A DNA stretch of 64,000 nucleotides from the NCBI RefSeq assembly GCF_016862275.1, contig NZ_BOMQ01000021.1, positions 1 through 64,000 on the forward strand, read 5' to 3'. Position 1 is the stretch's first letter, and the number at the start of each line of letters is the position of its first letter. This document shows positions 1 through 8,585 of this stretch, piece by piece. This stretch comes from Actinoplanes nipponensis (lineage in GTDB: Bacteria > Actinomycetota > Actinomycetes > Mycobacteriales > Micromonosporaceae). The notes under the pieces are model-generated. The model was not told the DNA's origin and did not search any database. It saw nothing but the letters and a program-made list of their open reading frames with translations. A program made the translations under genes and the position numbers.

Positions 1-77
1 CCCGCCCGCACCCGCCCGCACCCGCCCGCACCCGCCCGCACCCGCCCGCACCCGCCCGCACCCGCCCGCACCCGCCC
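1..77. repeat. Tandem 10-bp repeat (cccgcccgca)
   Basis: Seven exact copies of cccgcccgca and a partial eighth run from the window edge, so the true length is unknown. Related degenerate CCCGCC-rich pieces recur between the palindromic units that follow, for example around 303-328 and 615-634. No coding potential was seen. Confidence 0.95.
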
Positions 78-80
78 AGC

Positions 81-687
81 GGATCTTGGGAAGCTGGAAC
101 GCGTCGGCTCGACCGTAATGCTTCAAAATCCGCGTTCCGCGTTCCGCGTTCCGCGTTCTGCGCGTTCCGCGCCCTCTGTGGCCGGGCGCGAGCACCCAGC
201 CGGCGGATGTTGGAGAGCTGGAACGAGTTGACTCGACCGTCATGCTCCAAGATCTGCGCTCCTCGCCTTCCGCGCACCTCGCTCCGATGCACCTTGCTCA
301 GCGCCCGCACCCGCCCCCACCCGCCCAGCGGATCTTGGAGAGCTGGAACGCATTAGTTCGACTCTCATGCCCCAAGATCCCCGCTTTGCGCCTCCACGCC
401 GGCCGCGCCAGCACCTCGCTGGCGGATCTTGGAGAGCTGCAACGAGTTAGCTCGACCGCCATGCTTCAAGATCCGCGTTCCGCGCCCTCTGCGGCCGCGC
501 GCCAGCACCCCCCGGGGCGGATCTTGGAGAGCTGCAACGAGTTAGCCCGACCGCCATGCTCCAAGATCTGAGCTCCGCGCCTCCCGCGCACCTCGCTCCG
601 GTGCACCTCGCTCCGCGCCCACCCGCCCCCCTCCAGCGGATCTTGGATAGCTGCCCCGAGCCAGCTCGACCGCGCTGCTCCAAGATC
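81..687. repeat. Array of six 50-bp imperfect palindromes
   Basis: Six units start at 81, 205, 330, 424, 519 and 638, each about 50 bp. Each begins GGATCTTGGAG (or a one- or two-base variant) and ends CTCCAAGATC, so the two ends are inverted repeats. The middle carries a conserved core (AGCTGGAACGAGTT, then CTCGACCG) with a smaller inner palindrome of the form CGAG-n4-CTCG in several copies. Units are 94-125 bp apart, and the spacers are also partly similar (CGTTCCGCG, CAGCACC). Nothing in 1-724 looks coding. Function is unknown: possible REP/MITE-type element or protein-binding array. Confidence 0.9.
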
Positions 688-724
688 TGGCGGGACGATG
701 AGCGTTCACAGCAGTCCGCACCCG

Positions 725-3460
725 TCAACGCACCCGGGGATTGAGCCGCCGTGTCGGTGGAGCGGTGGTCGGATCCTCCGGCCACGGGTGTCGGGGATAC
801 CGGCCCCGCAGTTCCGCGCGTACCTGCGGATAGCCCGTCGCCCAGAAGGACGCCAGGTCCGCGGTCACCGCCACCGGCCGGCCGGCCGGTGAGAGCAGAT
901 GCAGCAGCACCGGGATGCGCCCGTCGGCCAGGCGCGGGGCCGTGCGCCAGCCGAACGCCTCCTGCACCTTGACCGCCAGCACCGGCGCCGCCGGGTCGGT
1001 GTAGTCGACCCGTACCTTTGAGCCGCTGGGCACCGGCAGGCGTTCCGGGGCGATCTCGTCCAGCCGGCCCGCCACCGACCAGGGCAGCAGGCGGCGCAGC
1101 GCGCCCGCCGTGTCGATCTTCGCCAGGTCGGCGCGGCGGCGGGCCGGGCCGAGGGGCAGCCAGTCTTCCAGGGTCTTCAGCAGGGACTCGTCATCGACCG
1201 CGGGCCAGGGTGGTCCCAGGGCGGCGTGCGCGAAGGCCAGGCGGGAGCGCAGCTCGGTGGCGGCCCGCAACCAGGTGAGCAGGCCGAGGCCCTCGCGGCG
1301 CAGGCCGTCGAGCAGGGCCGCCCGGAGCTGGGCCGGGTCGGGTTTGTCGAGGCGGCGTTCCCGCAGGATGATCGCGCCCAGCCGGTCGGTGCGGCGGGCC
1401 ACCACGTCGCCGTCCCGCCAGCCGATCTCCGTGCCGCTCTCCAGCAGGGTCGCGGCGGCCTCCCGGGCGGTCGCCTCGTCCAGCGGGGCGGCGCTGCGGA
1501 TGCGCGCGGTGCGGGCGCCCGGGGCCCGGTCGGCGTCGGCGATCGCGAGCCAGGTGGTGCCGGCCAGGCTGCTGCCGCCGGCGAGCTCCGCGGCGGTGCC
1601 GCCGGCCATCAGGTACGCCCGCCCGCCGGGCTCGCGCACCTTGGCGACCCGCTCGGGGTACGCCAGCCCGACGATCAGCCCCGCCGCCAGATCGTCCGGC
1701 AACCACTCCCGCCCGGCCTCCCGCCCGGCTTCCCGCCGGGCTTCCCGCCCGGCCTCCCGCCCGGCCTCCCGCCCGGGCGGCAGCTGCTCGGTCTTCTGCC
1801 CGGCCTCCCGCCCGGGCGGCAGCTGCTCCGCCTTCTGCCCAGCTCGGCGCTGCCCGGTTCCCCGCTCGGCTTGCCGCCCAGCCACCTCGGCGGCGTCGCT
1901 GAGCCCGGGGAAGGGCTCGAGGCCATCGCCCGCACCCGCATCCCCCGGAGCATCGTCGGTGAGGGCGTCCTCGGTGTCCGGGTTGCGGGTCACGGCCGCG
2001 GTCAGCCGGCGGACCTCCGTGCGCCAAGCCGGGTCGCGGTCGGTGCGGGCGCGGCGCCAGGCCACGGCCAGGTCGTCCGCGGTGTGCTCGCCGTCCAGCA
2101 GCGCCACCACCTCGGCGGCCCGGCGGGAGCCGATGGTGCGGGCGCCGTCCAGCAGGGCGCGGGCCAGGCGGGGGTGCAGGCCCGCGTCGGCCAGGGCCCG
2201 GCCGCGGGTGGTGATCCGGCCCTCGGCGTCGGTGGCGCCGAGGAAACGCAGGGCGCCGGTCGCCACCTGCATCGCGCCGGGCGGTGGTGCGTCCGGCAGG
2301 CTCAGGCCCGTACCGTCGGGGTGGCCCCACCGGGCCAGGTCCAGGGCGAAGCCGGTCAGGTCGGCCGCCGCGATCTCCGGTTCCGGCTGCGCCGGCAGGC
2401 GGTCGTGCTGGGCCGGCGACCAGCAGCGGTAGACCCGGCCGGGGGCTTCGCGGCCGGCCCGGCCGGCCCGCTGGGTCGCCGACGCGCGGGAGACCGGGAC
2501 CGTCACCAGCGCGCCCAGGCCGCGGCCGTGGTCCATGCGGGGCACCCGGCTCAGGCCCGCGTCGACCACGGCGCGGACGCCGGGCACGGTCAGGCTGCTC
2601 TCCGCGACGGCGGTGGCCAGCACCACCCGGCGGACCGGGCCGGGCCGCAGGGCGGCGTCCTGAGTGGAGCCGGACTGCCGGCCGTGCAGCGGCACGATCT
2701 CGGCCGCGGCGCCGCGGAGCCGGTTCGCGACCGTCTCGATCTCGCGGGCGCCCGGCAGGAACGCCAGCACGTCGCCGTCGCCGTCGGCCAGGGCCCGGCG
2801 GATCGTCGTGGCGACGTGGTCGAGCAGTTTCGGGTCCACCCGCAGGCCGTGCGGCGGGGTCACCGGCTGCGGGGGCGGCGACCAGTGCACCTCCACCGGG
2901 AACAGCGCGGCCTGCGCCTCCACCACCGGGGCGTCGCCCAGCACCTCGGCCAGGCGCTGCGACTCGGCCGTCGCGGAGGTGGCCAGCAGGCGCAGGTCGG
3001 GGCGCAGGGCGGCGCGGACCTCGATGAGGAACGCCAGCGCCAGGTCGGAGTCGAGGTGACGTTCGTGGCACTCGTCGAGGATCACCACGGCGGTGCCGGC
3101 CAGCTCCGGGTCGCGGTGCAGGCGGCGGACCAGCACGCCGGTGGTCACCACCTCGACCCGGGTACGGGCCGAGACGCGCCGGTCGCCGCGTACGGTGTAG
3201 CCCACCCGCTCGCCGACCTGCTCGCTTAGCAGGGCCGCCATCCGCCGGGCCGCCGCGCGGGCCGCGACCCGCCGGGGCTCGGCCACCACCACCTTCGCGT
3301 CCGCGGCGAGGCCGGCCAGGGCCAGCGGGACCAGCGTGGTCTTGCCCGTTCCGGGCGGCGCGACCAGCACCGCGGCGCCCGCGCCGGCCAGGGCGGCGGC
3401 CACCGCCGGGAGCACCGCGCGGATGGGCAGGTCCGGCAGGGCGTCCGTGGCGATCAGCAC
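725..3460 (-). CDS. hrpB: ATP-dependent DEAH-box helicase HrpB
   Basis: Predicted RNA/DNA helicase of the HrpB family, 911 aa from GTG 3460. The Walker A motif GTGKTT lies at about 37-42, the DECHER motif near 127, SAT in the next block, and QRAGRAGR (motif VI) near 330. The C-terminal end PRHPWPEDP is typical of HrpB. The GTG at 3460 is chosen because a -10-like GAGACT (3467-3472) ends 6 nt before it, a leaderless arrangement; an ATG at 3538 is also in frame. About residues 535-590 are a low-complexity insert of repeated REAG/PPGREAG units that the roughly 820-aa family members lack. It is transcribed toward the repeat array. The cellular role of bacterial HrpB is poorly defined. Confidence 0.9.
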   Translation of the reverse strand: MLIATDALPDLPIRAVLPAVAAALAGAGAAVLVAPPGTGKTTLVPLALAGLAADAKVVVAEPRRVAARAAARRMAALLSEQVGERVGYTVRGDRRVSARTRVEVVTTGVLVRRLHRDPELAGTAVVILDECHERHLDSDLALAFLIEVRAALRPDLRLLATSATAESQRLAEVLGDAPVVEAQAALFPVEVHWSPPPQPVTPPHGLRVDPKLLDHVATTIRRALADGDGDVLAFLPGAREIETVANRLRGAAAEIVPLHGRQSGSTQDAALRPGPVRRVVLATAVAESSLTVPGVRAVVDAGLSRVPRMDHGRGLGALVTVPVSRASATQRAGRAGREAPGRVYRCWSPAQHDRLPAQPEPEIAAADLTGFALDLARWGHPDGTGLSLPDAPPPGAMQVATGALRFLGATDAEGRITTRGRALADAGLHPRLARALLDGARTIGSRRAAEVVALLDGEHTADDLAVAWRRARTDRDPAWRTEVRRLTAAVTRNPDTEDALTDDAPGDAGAGDGLEPFPGLSDAAEVAGRQAERGTGQRRAGQKAEQLPPGREAGQKTEQLPPGREAGREAGREARREAGREAGREWLPDDLAAGLIVGLAYPERVAKVREPGGRAYLMAGGTAAELAGGSSLAGTTWLAIADADRAPGARTARIRSAAPLDEATAREAAATLLESGTEIGWRDGDVVARRTDRLGAIILRERRLDKPDPAQLRAALLDGLRREGLGLLTWLRAATELRSRLAFAHAALGPPWPAVDDESLLKTLEDWLPLGPARRRADLAKIDTAGALRRLLPWSVAGRLDEIAPERLPVPSGSKVRVDYTDPAAPVLAVKVQEAFGWRTAPRLADGRIPVLLHLLSPAGRPVAVTADLASFWATGYPQVRAELRGRYPRHPWPEDPTTAPPTRRLNPRVR

Positions 3461-3588
3461 CGGACAAGTCTCGCGCACCGCCGCCGGCGCGCTCCGGGCA
3501 CGTGTGCGGTGTGTTAATTCGCCGGGAAACTGATGCAAGATCGGTTGATGGGCTGCTTGACTGTCCGTCTGTCGGACAGGGGGTGAAC

Positions 3589-4098
3589 GTGGACCGGGTC
3601 GAGGCTTTCAACTCCCGGCCCACCGGCCAGCTCGAGACGGAGCTGCTCGCCGTGTGTGCCGCTCCCGCGTGGGGCCGGACGGTCGCCGCGGGGCGCCCGT
3701 ACCCGTCGAAAGCCGCGGTGCTGGCCGCGGCCGATGCGGCCGCCCGCGGCCTGAGCTGGCCGGAGGTCCTGCAGGGGCTGTCCGCCCATCCGCGGATCGG
3801 CGAGCGGGCGGAAGGCGCGTCGAAGGAGGCCGCGTGGTCGCGGCGCGAGCAGTCGACGGCCGCGGGCAGCGGCGACGAGGAGACCCGGGCGGCACTGATC
3901 GCCGCGAACCACGCCTACGAGGACAAGTTCGGGCACGTGTTCCTGATCTTCGCGAGCGGGCGGACGCAGCGGGAGATCCTGGCCGCGGCCCGGGAGCGGA
4001 TCGGCAACGACGAGCCGGCCGAGCGGGCGGTCGTGGCCGGCGAGCTGCGCAAGATCGCTCTGCTGCGGCTGGAGAGGTTGCTCGATGCCCTCGACTGA
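3589..4098 (+). CDS. uraD: OHCU decarboxylase (UraD)
   Basis: Decarboxylates 2-oxo-4-hydroxy-4-carboxy-5-ureidoimidazoline to S-allantoin, the last step of urate oxidation. The 169-aa product has the family motif AHPRIGE with the catalytic histidine at residue 67, and the later FGHVFLIFASGR block. GTG 3589 is preferred because AGGGGG (3578-3583) sits 5 nt upstream; GTG 3583 is the alternative. First gene of a tight purine operon: it overlaps the HIU hydrolase gene by 14 bp, and uricase follows. It is divergent from hrpB, with the promoter presumably in the 130-bp gap. Confidence 0.93.
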   Translation: MDRVEAFNSRPTGQLETELLAVCAAPAWGRTVAAGRPYPSKAAVLAAADAAARGLSWPEVLQGLSAHPRIGERAEGASKEAAWSRREQSTAAGSGDEETRAALIAANHAYEDKFGHVFLIFASGRTQREILAAARERIGNDEPAERAVVAGELRKIALLRLERLLDALD

Positions 4099-4447
4099 CG
4101 GTACGGCGGCCACGTTGCACGCCAGGATCTCCACCCACATCCTCGACACGGTCACCGGCGAGCCGGCCCGCGACGTGTACGTGCGCCTGGAGCGCCGCGA
4201 CTCCGACGGCTGGAAGCTGATCGCCGAGGGGCGTACCGACGGCGACGGCCGGCTGCGCCACGAGGTGCCGCTGCACGACTGGCAGGCCGGCGGCTACCGG
4301 CTGGTGTTCTACGTGGAGCCGTACCTCGGCGGGGAGGCTTTCTTCCCGGAGATCACCGTCGCGTTCCACGTGCACGACCCGGACCGGCACTACCATGTGC
4401 CGCTGCTGCTGAGCCGCTACGGCTACACCACCTACCGAGGGAGCTGA
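4085..4447 (+). CDS. uraH: 5-hydroxyisourate hydrolase (transthyretin-like)
   Basis: Hydrolyses 5-hydroxyisourate, the uricase product, to OHCU. The 120-aa protein is the normal length for a bacterial transthyretin-related protein. It shows the N-terminal ISTHILDTVTGEPA block (active-site His about 18) and ends in YRGS, the diagnostic C-terminal tetrapeptide that distinguishes these enzymes from transthyretin. The ATG lies inside the 3' end of uraD and uricase begins 3 nt after its stop, so the three are almost certainly co-translated. Confidence 0.95.
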   Translation: MPSTDGTAATLHARISTHILDTVTGEPARDVYVRLERRDSDGWKLIAEGRTDGDGRLRHEVPLHDWQAGGYRLVFYVEPYLGGEAFFPEITVAFHVHDPDRHYHVPLLLSRYGYTTYRGS

Positions 4448-4450
4448 CCG

Positions 4451-5311
4451 GTGGCGATCGTGTTGGGCCGCAACCGTTACGGCAAGGCGGAGACCCGCCT
4501 GGTGCACGTCGCGCGCGGCGGTGACAGCCACCGGCTGGTGGACCTCAACGTGAGCGTCGCGCTCTCGGGCGACCTCGCGGCGACCCATCTGCGCGGCGAC
4601 AACGCCGGGGTGCTGCCCACCGACACGATGAAGAACACGGTGTACGCGTTCGCCCGCGAGCACGGCGTGGGCTCGCCGGAGGCGTTCGGGCTGCTGCTCG
4701 CGCGGCACTTCGTCGGTACGCAGCCGCAGATCGACACGGCCACGGTGAGCATCGAGGCGTACGCCTGGGAGCGGCTCGGCCCGCACTCGTTCCGCCGCTC
4801 GGGCGACTTCGTGCGCACCGCCGGGGTGACCGTCGGCGGCGCGGGTGCGCAGGTCGTGTCGGGCCTCAAGGACCTGGTGCTGCTGAACACGACCGACTCG
4901 GAGTTCCACGGCTACCCCCGCGACCGGTACACGACGCTGCCGGAGACGACCGACCGGATCCTGGCCACCGCCGTCGATGCCCGCTGGCGGCACCTGACCG
5001 ATGACACCGACTGGGACGCCTCCTTCGGCGGCGCCCACAATGCCCTGGTGGAGGCCTTCGTCGACACCTACAGCCATTCCCTGCAGCAGACCCTGTACGC
5101 GATGGGCGAGCGCGTGCTGGCCGAGCGCCCGGAGCTCGCCGAGATCCGGCTGGCGCTGCCCAACAAGCATCACTACCTGGCGGATCTGGCGCCGTTCGGG
5201 CTGGACAATCCGCGGGAGGTCTTCATCGCCGGCGATCGCCCTTACGGGCTGATCGAAGGCACCGTGACGCGCGACGACGCGCCGCCGGCCAGTGCGGAGT
5301 GGTACCTGTGA
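4451..5311 (+). CDS. uox: Urate oxidase (uricase)
   Basis: Cofactor-free oxidation of urate by O2 to 5-hydroxyisourate and H2O2. The 286-aa product has the uricase N-terminus (NRYGKAETRLVHV, with the charge-relay lysine), the PTDTMKNTVYA substrate-loop segment with its threonine, and the C-terminal blocks LPNKHHYLADL and IAGDRPYGLIEGTV. The start is GTG 4451, 3 nt after the HIU hydrolase stop. The stop overlaps the next start (GTGA at 5308-5311), giving translational coupling to the deaminase. No peroxisomal-type signal or secretion signal is seen, so it is cytosolic. Confidence 0.95.
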   Translation: MAIVLGRNRYGKAETRLVHVARGGDSHRLVDLNVSVALSGDLAATHLRGDNAGVLPTDTMKNTVYAFAREHGVGSPEAFGLLLARHFVGTQPQIDTATVSIEAYAWERLGPHSFRRSGDFVRTAGVTVGGAGAQVVSGLKDLVLLNTTDSEFHGYPRDRYTTLPETTDRILATAVDARWRHLTDDTDWDASFGGAHNALVEAFVDTYSHSLQQTLYAMGERVLAERPELAEIRLALPNKHHYLADLAPFGLDNPREVFIAGDRPYGLIEGTVTRDDAPPASAEWYL

Positions 5312-6660
5312 TCGTGATCGAGAACGTGACCGTCGCGACGGTCGACGCCGAGGGCACCGAGCACGCGGACGGCCACGTGGTCGTCGGCGACGACGGCCGG
5401 ATCGCCGCGGTCGGCGCGGGCGGGGCGGGGGAGCTGCCCGGCTCCCCGCGCCGGGTCGACGGCACCGGCTGCCTGGTCACCCCCGGGCTGGTGAACACCC
5501 ACCACCACCTCTACCAGTGGGTCACCCGGGGCCTGGCGCAGGACGACAACCTGTTCGGCTGGCTCACCACGCTGTACCCGATCTGGGGACGCATCGACGC
5601 CGAGGCGGTCGGGGCCGCCGCGGGCGCCGGCCTGGGCTGGCTGGCGCTGTCGGGCTGCACGACGAGCATGGACCACCACTACGTGTTCCCGCACGACGGC
5701 GGCGACGTGCTGGCCGCCGAGATCGAGGCGGCCGCCCGGATCGGGCTGCGGTTCCACCCGACCCGCGGCTCGATGGACCTGGGCCGCTCGTCGGGTGGCC
5801 TGCCGCCGGACAACGTGGTCGAGGACACCGACGCGGCGCTCAGCGCGACCGAGGCGGCGATCGACCGGTGGCACGACCCGGCGCCGGAGTCGATGCTGCG
5901 GATCGGTGTCTCGCCCTGCTCGCCGTTCTCGGTGACCCGCGAGCTGATGAGCGAGGCGGCGGCGCTGGCCCGGCGCAAGGGGGTCCGGCTGCACACGCAT
6001 CTCGCCGAGACCGACGACGAGGAGGACTTCTGCCGGGAGAAGTTCGGCTGCACGCCGGTCGAGTACGCCGAACAGCTCGGCTGGCTGGGCCAGGACGTGT
6101 GGCTGGCGCACGGCGTGCACCTGGACGACGCGGCCGTGGCCAAGCTCGGCGCGACCGGCACCGGGGTGGCGCACTGTCCCAGCTCGAACGCCCGGCTGGG
6201 GGTCGGCCTGGCCCGCGTCCGGGACCTGCTCGACGCCGGCGTGCCGGTCGGCCTCGGCGTGGACGGCTCGGCTTCCCAGGAGGCGGCCCACCTGGGCGAG
6301 GAACTGCGCCAGGCGCTGTACGTGGCCCGGCTCCGCGGCGGTCCGGGGGCGCTGTCGGCCCGCGAATCGCTGCGGCTCGGCACGATGGGCGGGGCCCGCT
6401 GCCTGGGCCGCGCGGACGACATCGGCTCGCTGGAGGTGGGCAAGCTCGCGGACCTGGTGCTGTGGCGCCTGGACGGGCTGGGCCACGACGGCATCGACGA
6501 CAAGGTCGCGGCGCTCGTGCTCGGCCCGGCCGCGCCGGTGGAGCTGGCCCTGGTCGGCGGCCGGCCGGTGGTCGAGCGCGGGCAGCTGGTGCACGCGGAC
6601 GCCCGCGCGCTCACGCTGCGCGCCCGGCGGGCCCACCGCCGGCTGCTGGACGGAATTTAG
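5308..6660 (+). CDS. 8-oxoguanine deaminase (amidohydrolase family)
   Basis: Predicted to deaminate 8-oxoguanine to urate, feeding the uricase gene just upstream. The 450-aa product is a metal-dependent amidohydrolase: N-terminal NTHHHLYQW metal motif (His about 65-67), HTHLAETDDEE, the AHGVHL histidine, and GLGVDGSAS with the metal aspartate. These match the 8-oxoguanine deaminase branch (EC 3.5.4.32) better than guanine deaminase or TRZ/ATZ hydrolases, though substrate cannot be proven from sequence. GTG 5308 overlaps the uricase stop and has GGAG 8 nt upstream; GTG 5299 is also in frame. Last gene of the operon. Confidence 0.85.
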   Translation: MIVIENVTVATVDAEGTEHADGHVVVGDDGRIAAVGAGGAGELPGSPRRVDGTGCLVTPGLVNTHHHLYQWVTRGLAQDDNLFGWLTTLYPIWGRIDAEAVGAAAGAGLGWLALSGCTTSMDHHYVFPHDGGDVLAAEIEAAARIGLRFHPTRGSMDLGRSSGGLPPDNVVEDTDAALSATEAAIDRWHDPAPESMLRIGVSPCSPFSVTRELMSEAAALARRKGVRLHTHLAETDDEEDFCREKFGCTPVEYAEQLGWLGQDVWLAHGVHLDDAAVAKLGATGTGVAHCPSSNARLGVGLARVRDLLDAGVPVGLGVDGSASQEAAHLGEELRQALYVARLRGGPGALSARESLRLGTMGGARCLGRADDIGSLEVGKLADLVLWRLDGLGHDGIDDKVAALVLGPAAPVELALVGGRPVVERGQLVHADARALTLRARRAHRRLLDGI

Positions 6661-6843
6661 GAAGACTTAAAGGAAGTCGCCCCCATTAATTGTTATCGCA
6701 TTGCCGGACCGCCGCGACCTGCGGCCCTTTCCGAGGCGATTCATAAGTCTTCTTTCGCGCCTTGATACAAGTCTCCTGAGCTGTGCATACTCCCTGGCGA
6801 AGAGCTTTCACCGCCCGGTTGTACGGCAGCGAAGGAAATGGTT
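6661..6843. promoter_or_regulatory. Intergenic region with inverted repeats and promoter
   Basis: Unusually AT-rich for this window. GAAGACTTA (6661-6669) is exactly inverted as TAAGTCTTC (6744-6752), and a smaller GACTT-n5-AAGTC lies at 6664-6678, perhaps part of a terminator for the purine operon. A good vegetative-type promoter follows: TTGATA (6762-6767), 18-nt spacer, CATACT (6786-6791), giving a leader of about 45 nt to the next gene. Whether the AAGTC repeats bind a regulator is unknown. Confidence 0.5.
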
Positions 6844-8337
6844 ATGCGGACCTCAGGAGCCCACGTCGCGCCCGGCGACGCCAGCAAGCGGCGCCGGCAC
6901 ACCACCCGGGTCGCGCTGGCTGCCGCGGTGGCCGCCGCCCTCGGCGGCAGCGGCGTCTACGTCGTGAACGCGAACGCCGCCGAGACGGTCGTGCCGGGCC
7001 GGGTGCAGGCCGAGGCGTACGCCGCCCAGTCGGGCGCGCAGGTCGAGGGCACCGCAGACGCGGACGGCGGCAGCAACGTCGGCTGGCTCGCCGCCGGGGA
7101 CTGGCTGCGGTACGACGACATCGCGGTGACCGGGGCCGCCCTGACCGCCCGGATCGCCTCGGACAACGCCGCAGCCGGCTCGATCGAACTGCGCCTGGGC
7201 TCGCGGACCGGCGCGCTGCTGGCGACCTTCCCGGTGGCGAGGACCGGCGGCTGGCAGAAGTGGACGACGGTGAACGCGACGGCGGCGTCCGTGCCGGCCG
7301 GCCGGCAGACCGTCTTCGCGGTGCTCAAGAGCGCGCAGGCCGGGGACTTCGTGAACATCAACTGGTTCACGTTCGGGGCGGCGCCGGCTCCTTCCGCCTC
7401 TTCCGGGCCGGCCTCCGCTTCCCCGTCGCCTGTCCCGCCGTCTCCGTCAGCCTCCGGGGCCGGCGGCGTCCCCTCCGGCGACGGCTGGGTGACCCTCGAC
7501 CAGGCCAAGTGGAAGGCGCAGCTCGCCGCGTTCAACGCCCTCCAGCCCAAGCCGGTGCCGGCCGGCAACGTACGGGTGCCCGAGTTCAACGCCTCCTGCA
7601 CGGTCAGCCACTCCCGGACCGACGACCCGATCGTCTTCCCCGGCCTGCCCGGCGCCTCGCACATGCACACGTTCCTGGGCAACGACAGCACCGACGCGCA
7701 CACCACCACCATGACGCTGCTGGCCAACGCCGGATCGAGCTGCAAGCCCGGGGAGGACCGGTCCGCGTACTGGATCCCCGAGCTGACCGAGAACGGCAAG
7801 AAGCTCGACCCGCACGGCGTCACGGTCTACTACGGCTCGCGGCTGAAGGACCCCACCCGGACGGTCCCGTTCCCGCAGGGCTTCCGCATGATCGTCGGCG
7901 ACGCCAAGCGGCAGGTGGCGACCCCGGCGGGCGCCCCGGGCCAGTTCTGGTGCGCCGGCGCCGGCGGCGAGACCGGCCGCAGCAGCGACGGCAACTGGCC
8001 GGTCTGCGCCAGGACCGCCGAACTGACCTTCCAGCTCACCTTCCCGGACTGCTGGGACGGCGTGCACCTGGACAGCCCCGACCACAAGTCGCACGTCGGC
8101 GGCCCCGGCCCGGACGGCACCTGCGCCAGCGGCAAGTTCCCGGTGGCCATCCCCTCGCTCTCCTTCGTGATCGGCTACCCCAGCTCGGGCAGCGCGGCCG
8201 GCTTCAAGCTCTCCTCGGGCAACGCCTCCTCGATGCACGGCGACGCGTTCTTCGCCTGGGACGACGCGGCGCTGGGCAGCCGCGTCAAGAACTGCATCGT
8301 GCAGAAGGCCAAGTGCGACTCGTTCGGCAACTTCTAG
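6844..8337 (+). CDS. Secreted CBM6-like/DUF1996 domain protein
   Basis: Probably an extracellular carbohydrate-binding protein, 497 aa. Domains in order: an Arg-rich n-region and hydrophobic signal peptide ending near 45-50 (VNANAAE); a CBM6/CBM35-type beta-sandwich at about 50-180 (VQAEAYAAQSG, DGGSNVGWLAAGDWLRYDDI); a Ser/Pro linker at about 182-215; and DUF1996 at about 225-490 with the SHMHTFLGN and CWDGVHLDSPDHKSHV blocks. DUF1996 proteins are widespread in actinomycetes and fungi and have no firm function; catalysis has not been shown. ATG 6844 is chosen over 6838 because GAAGGA sits 7 nt upstream of it. A strong hairpin follows the gene. Confidence 0.85.
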   Translation: MRTSGAHVAPGDASKRRRHTTRVALAAAVAAALGGSGVYVVNANAAETVVPGRVQAEAYAAQSGAQVEGTADADGGSNVGWLAAGDWLRYDDIAVTGAALTARIASDNAAAGSIELRLGSRTGALLATFPVARTGGWQKWTTVNATAASVPAGRQTVFAVLKSAQAGDFVNINWFTFGAAPAPSASSGPASASPSPVPPSPSASGAGGVPSGDGWVTLDQAKWKAQLAAFNALQPKPVPAGNVRVPEFNASCTVSHSRTDDPIVFPGLPGASHMHTFLGNDSTDAHTTTMTLLANAGSSCKPGEDRSAYWIPELTENGKKLDPHGVTVYYGSRLKDPTRTVPFPQGFRMIVGDAKRQVATPAGAPGQFWCAGAGGETGRSSDGNWPVCARTAELTFQLTFPDCWDGVHLDSPDHKSHVGGPGPDGTCASGKFPVAIPSLSFVIGYPSSGSAAGFKLSSGNASSMHGDAFFAWDDAALGSRVKNCIVQKAKCDSFGNF

Positions 8338-8396
8338 GTCGGCAGCACCGGACACCCCCATCCCCAGGGGGAGTCCTCATCCCCAGATAGAGAAAA

Positions 8397-8430
8397 GCGA
8401 TGGCCTCCGTTTCCCCGCGGGGGCCATCGC
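8397..8430. terminator. Hairpin between convergent genes
   Basis: GCGATGGCC (8397-8405) pairs exactly with GGCCATCGC (8422-8430) across a 16-nt loop, 60 bp after the DUF1996 stop. GAGAAAA precedes it, giving a T-rich flank on the minus strand. It lies between convergent genes and may serve both. Confidence 0.7.
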
Positions 8431-8487
8431 CGTGTCCTGCGGTGGCCGCCCGTGTCGGCGTGACCTCGGAGCCGATGTTCCGGGCCG

Positions 8488-8532
8488 TTGTCCGTGGCTG
8501 GGTTGTCCGTGGCTGGGTTGTCCGTGGCTGGG
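8488..8532. repeat. Three perfect 15-bp tandem repeats
   Basis: ttgtccgtggctggg occurs three times without mismatch in the 248-bp gap downstream of the tetR gene. The gap 8338-8585 holds no other gene. It looks like recent slippage, with no evidence of function. Confidence 0.9.
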
Positions 8533-8585
8533 TCGGTCCGGCGTATTACGCGCCGGTGCCGTCTCTCTGGCCGCTCGGGCGGGGG

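Noticed and set aside
81..687. Possible CRISPR array
   Set aside because: Units are imperfect, 50 bp, and the spacers resemble each other; no cas gene is present.
1..687. Integron attC-like sites
   Set aside because: The palindromes lack R-box/L-box core sequences and there is no gene cassette or integrase.
447..785. Minus-strand frame of 112 codons in the palindrome array
   Set aside because: Covers the repeats and the end of hrpB; composition follows the repeat, and no start signal is present.
1191..3623. Long open frame on the minus strand overlapping hrpB in another frame (about 810 codons)
   Set aside because: It is a GC-bias shadow: Arg/Gly/Pro-rich, no domains, and it runs through a gene with complete helicase motifs.
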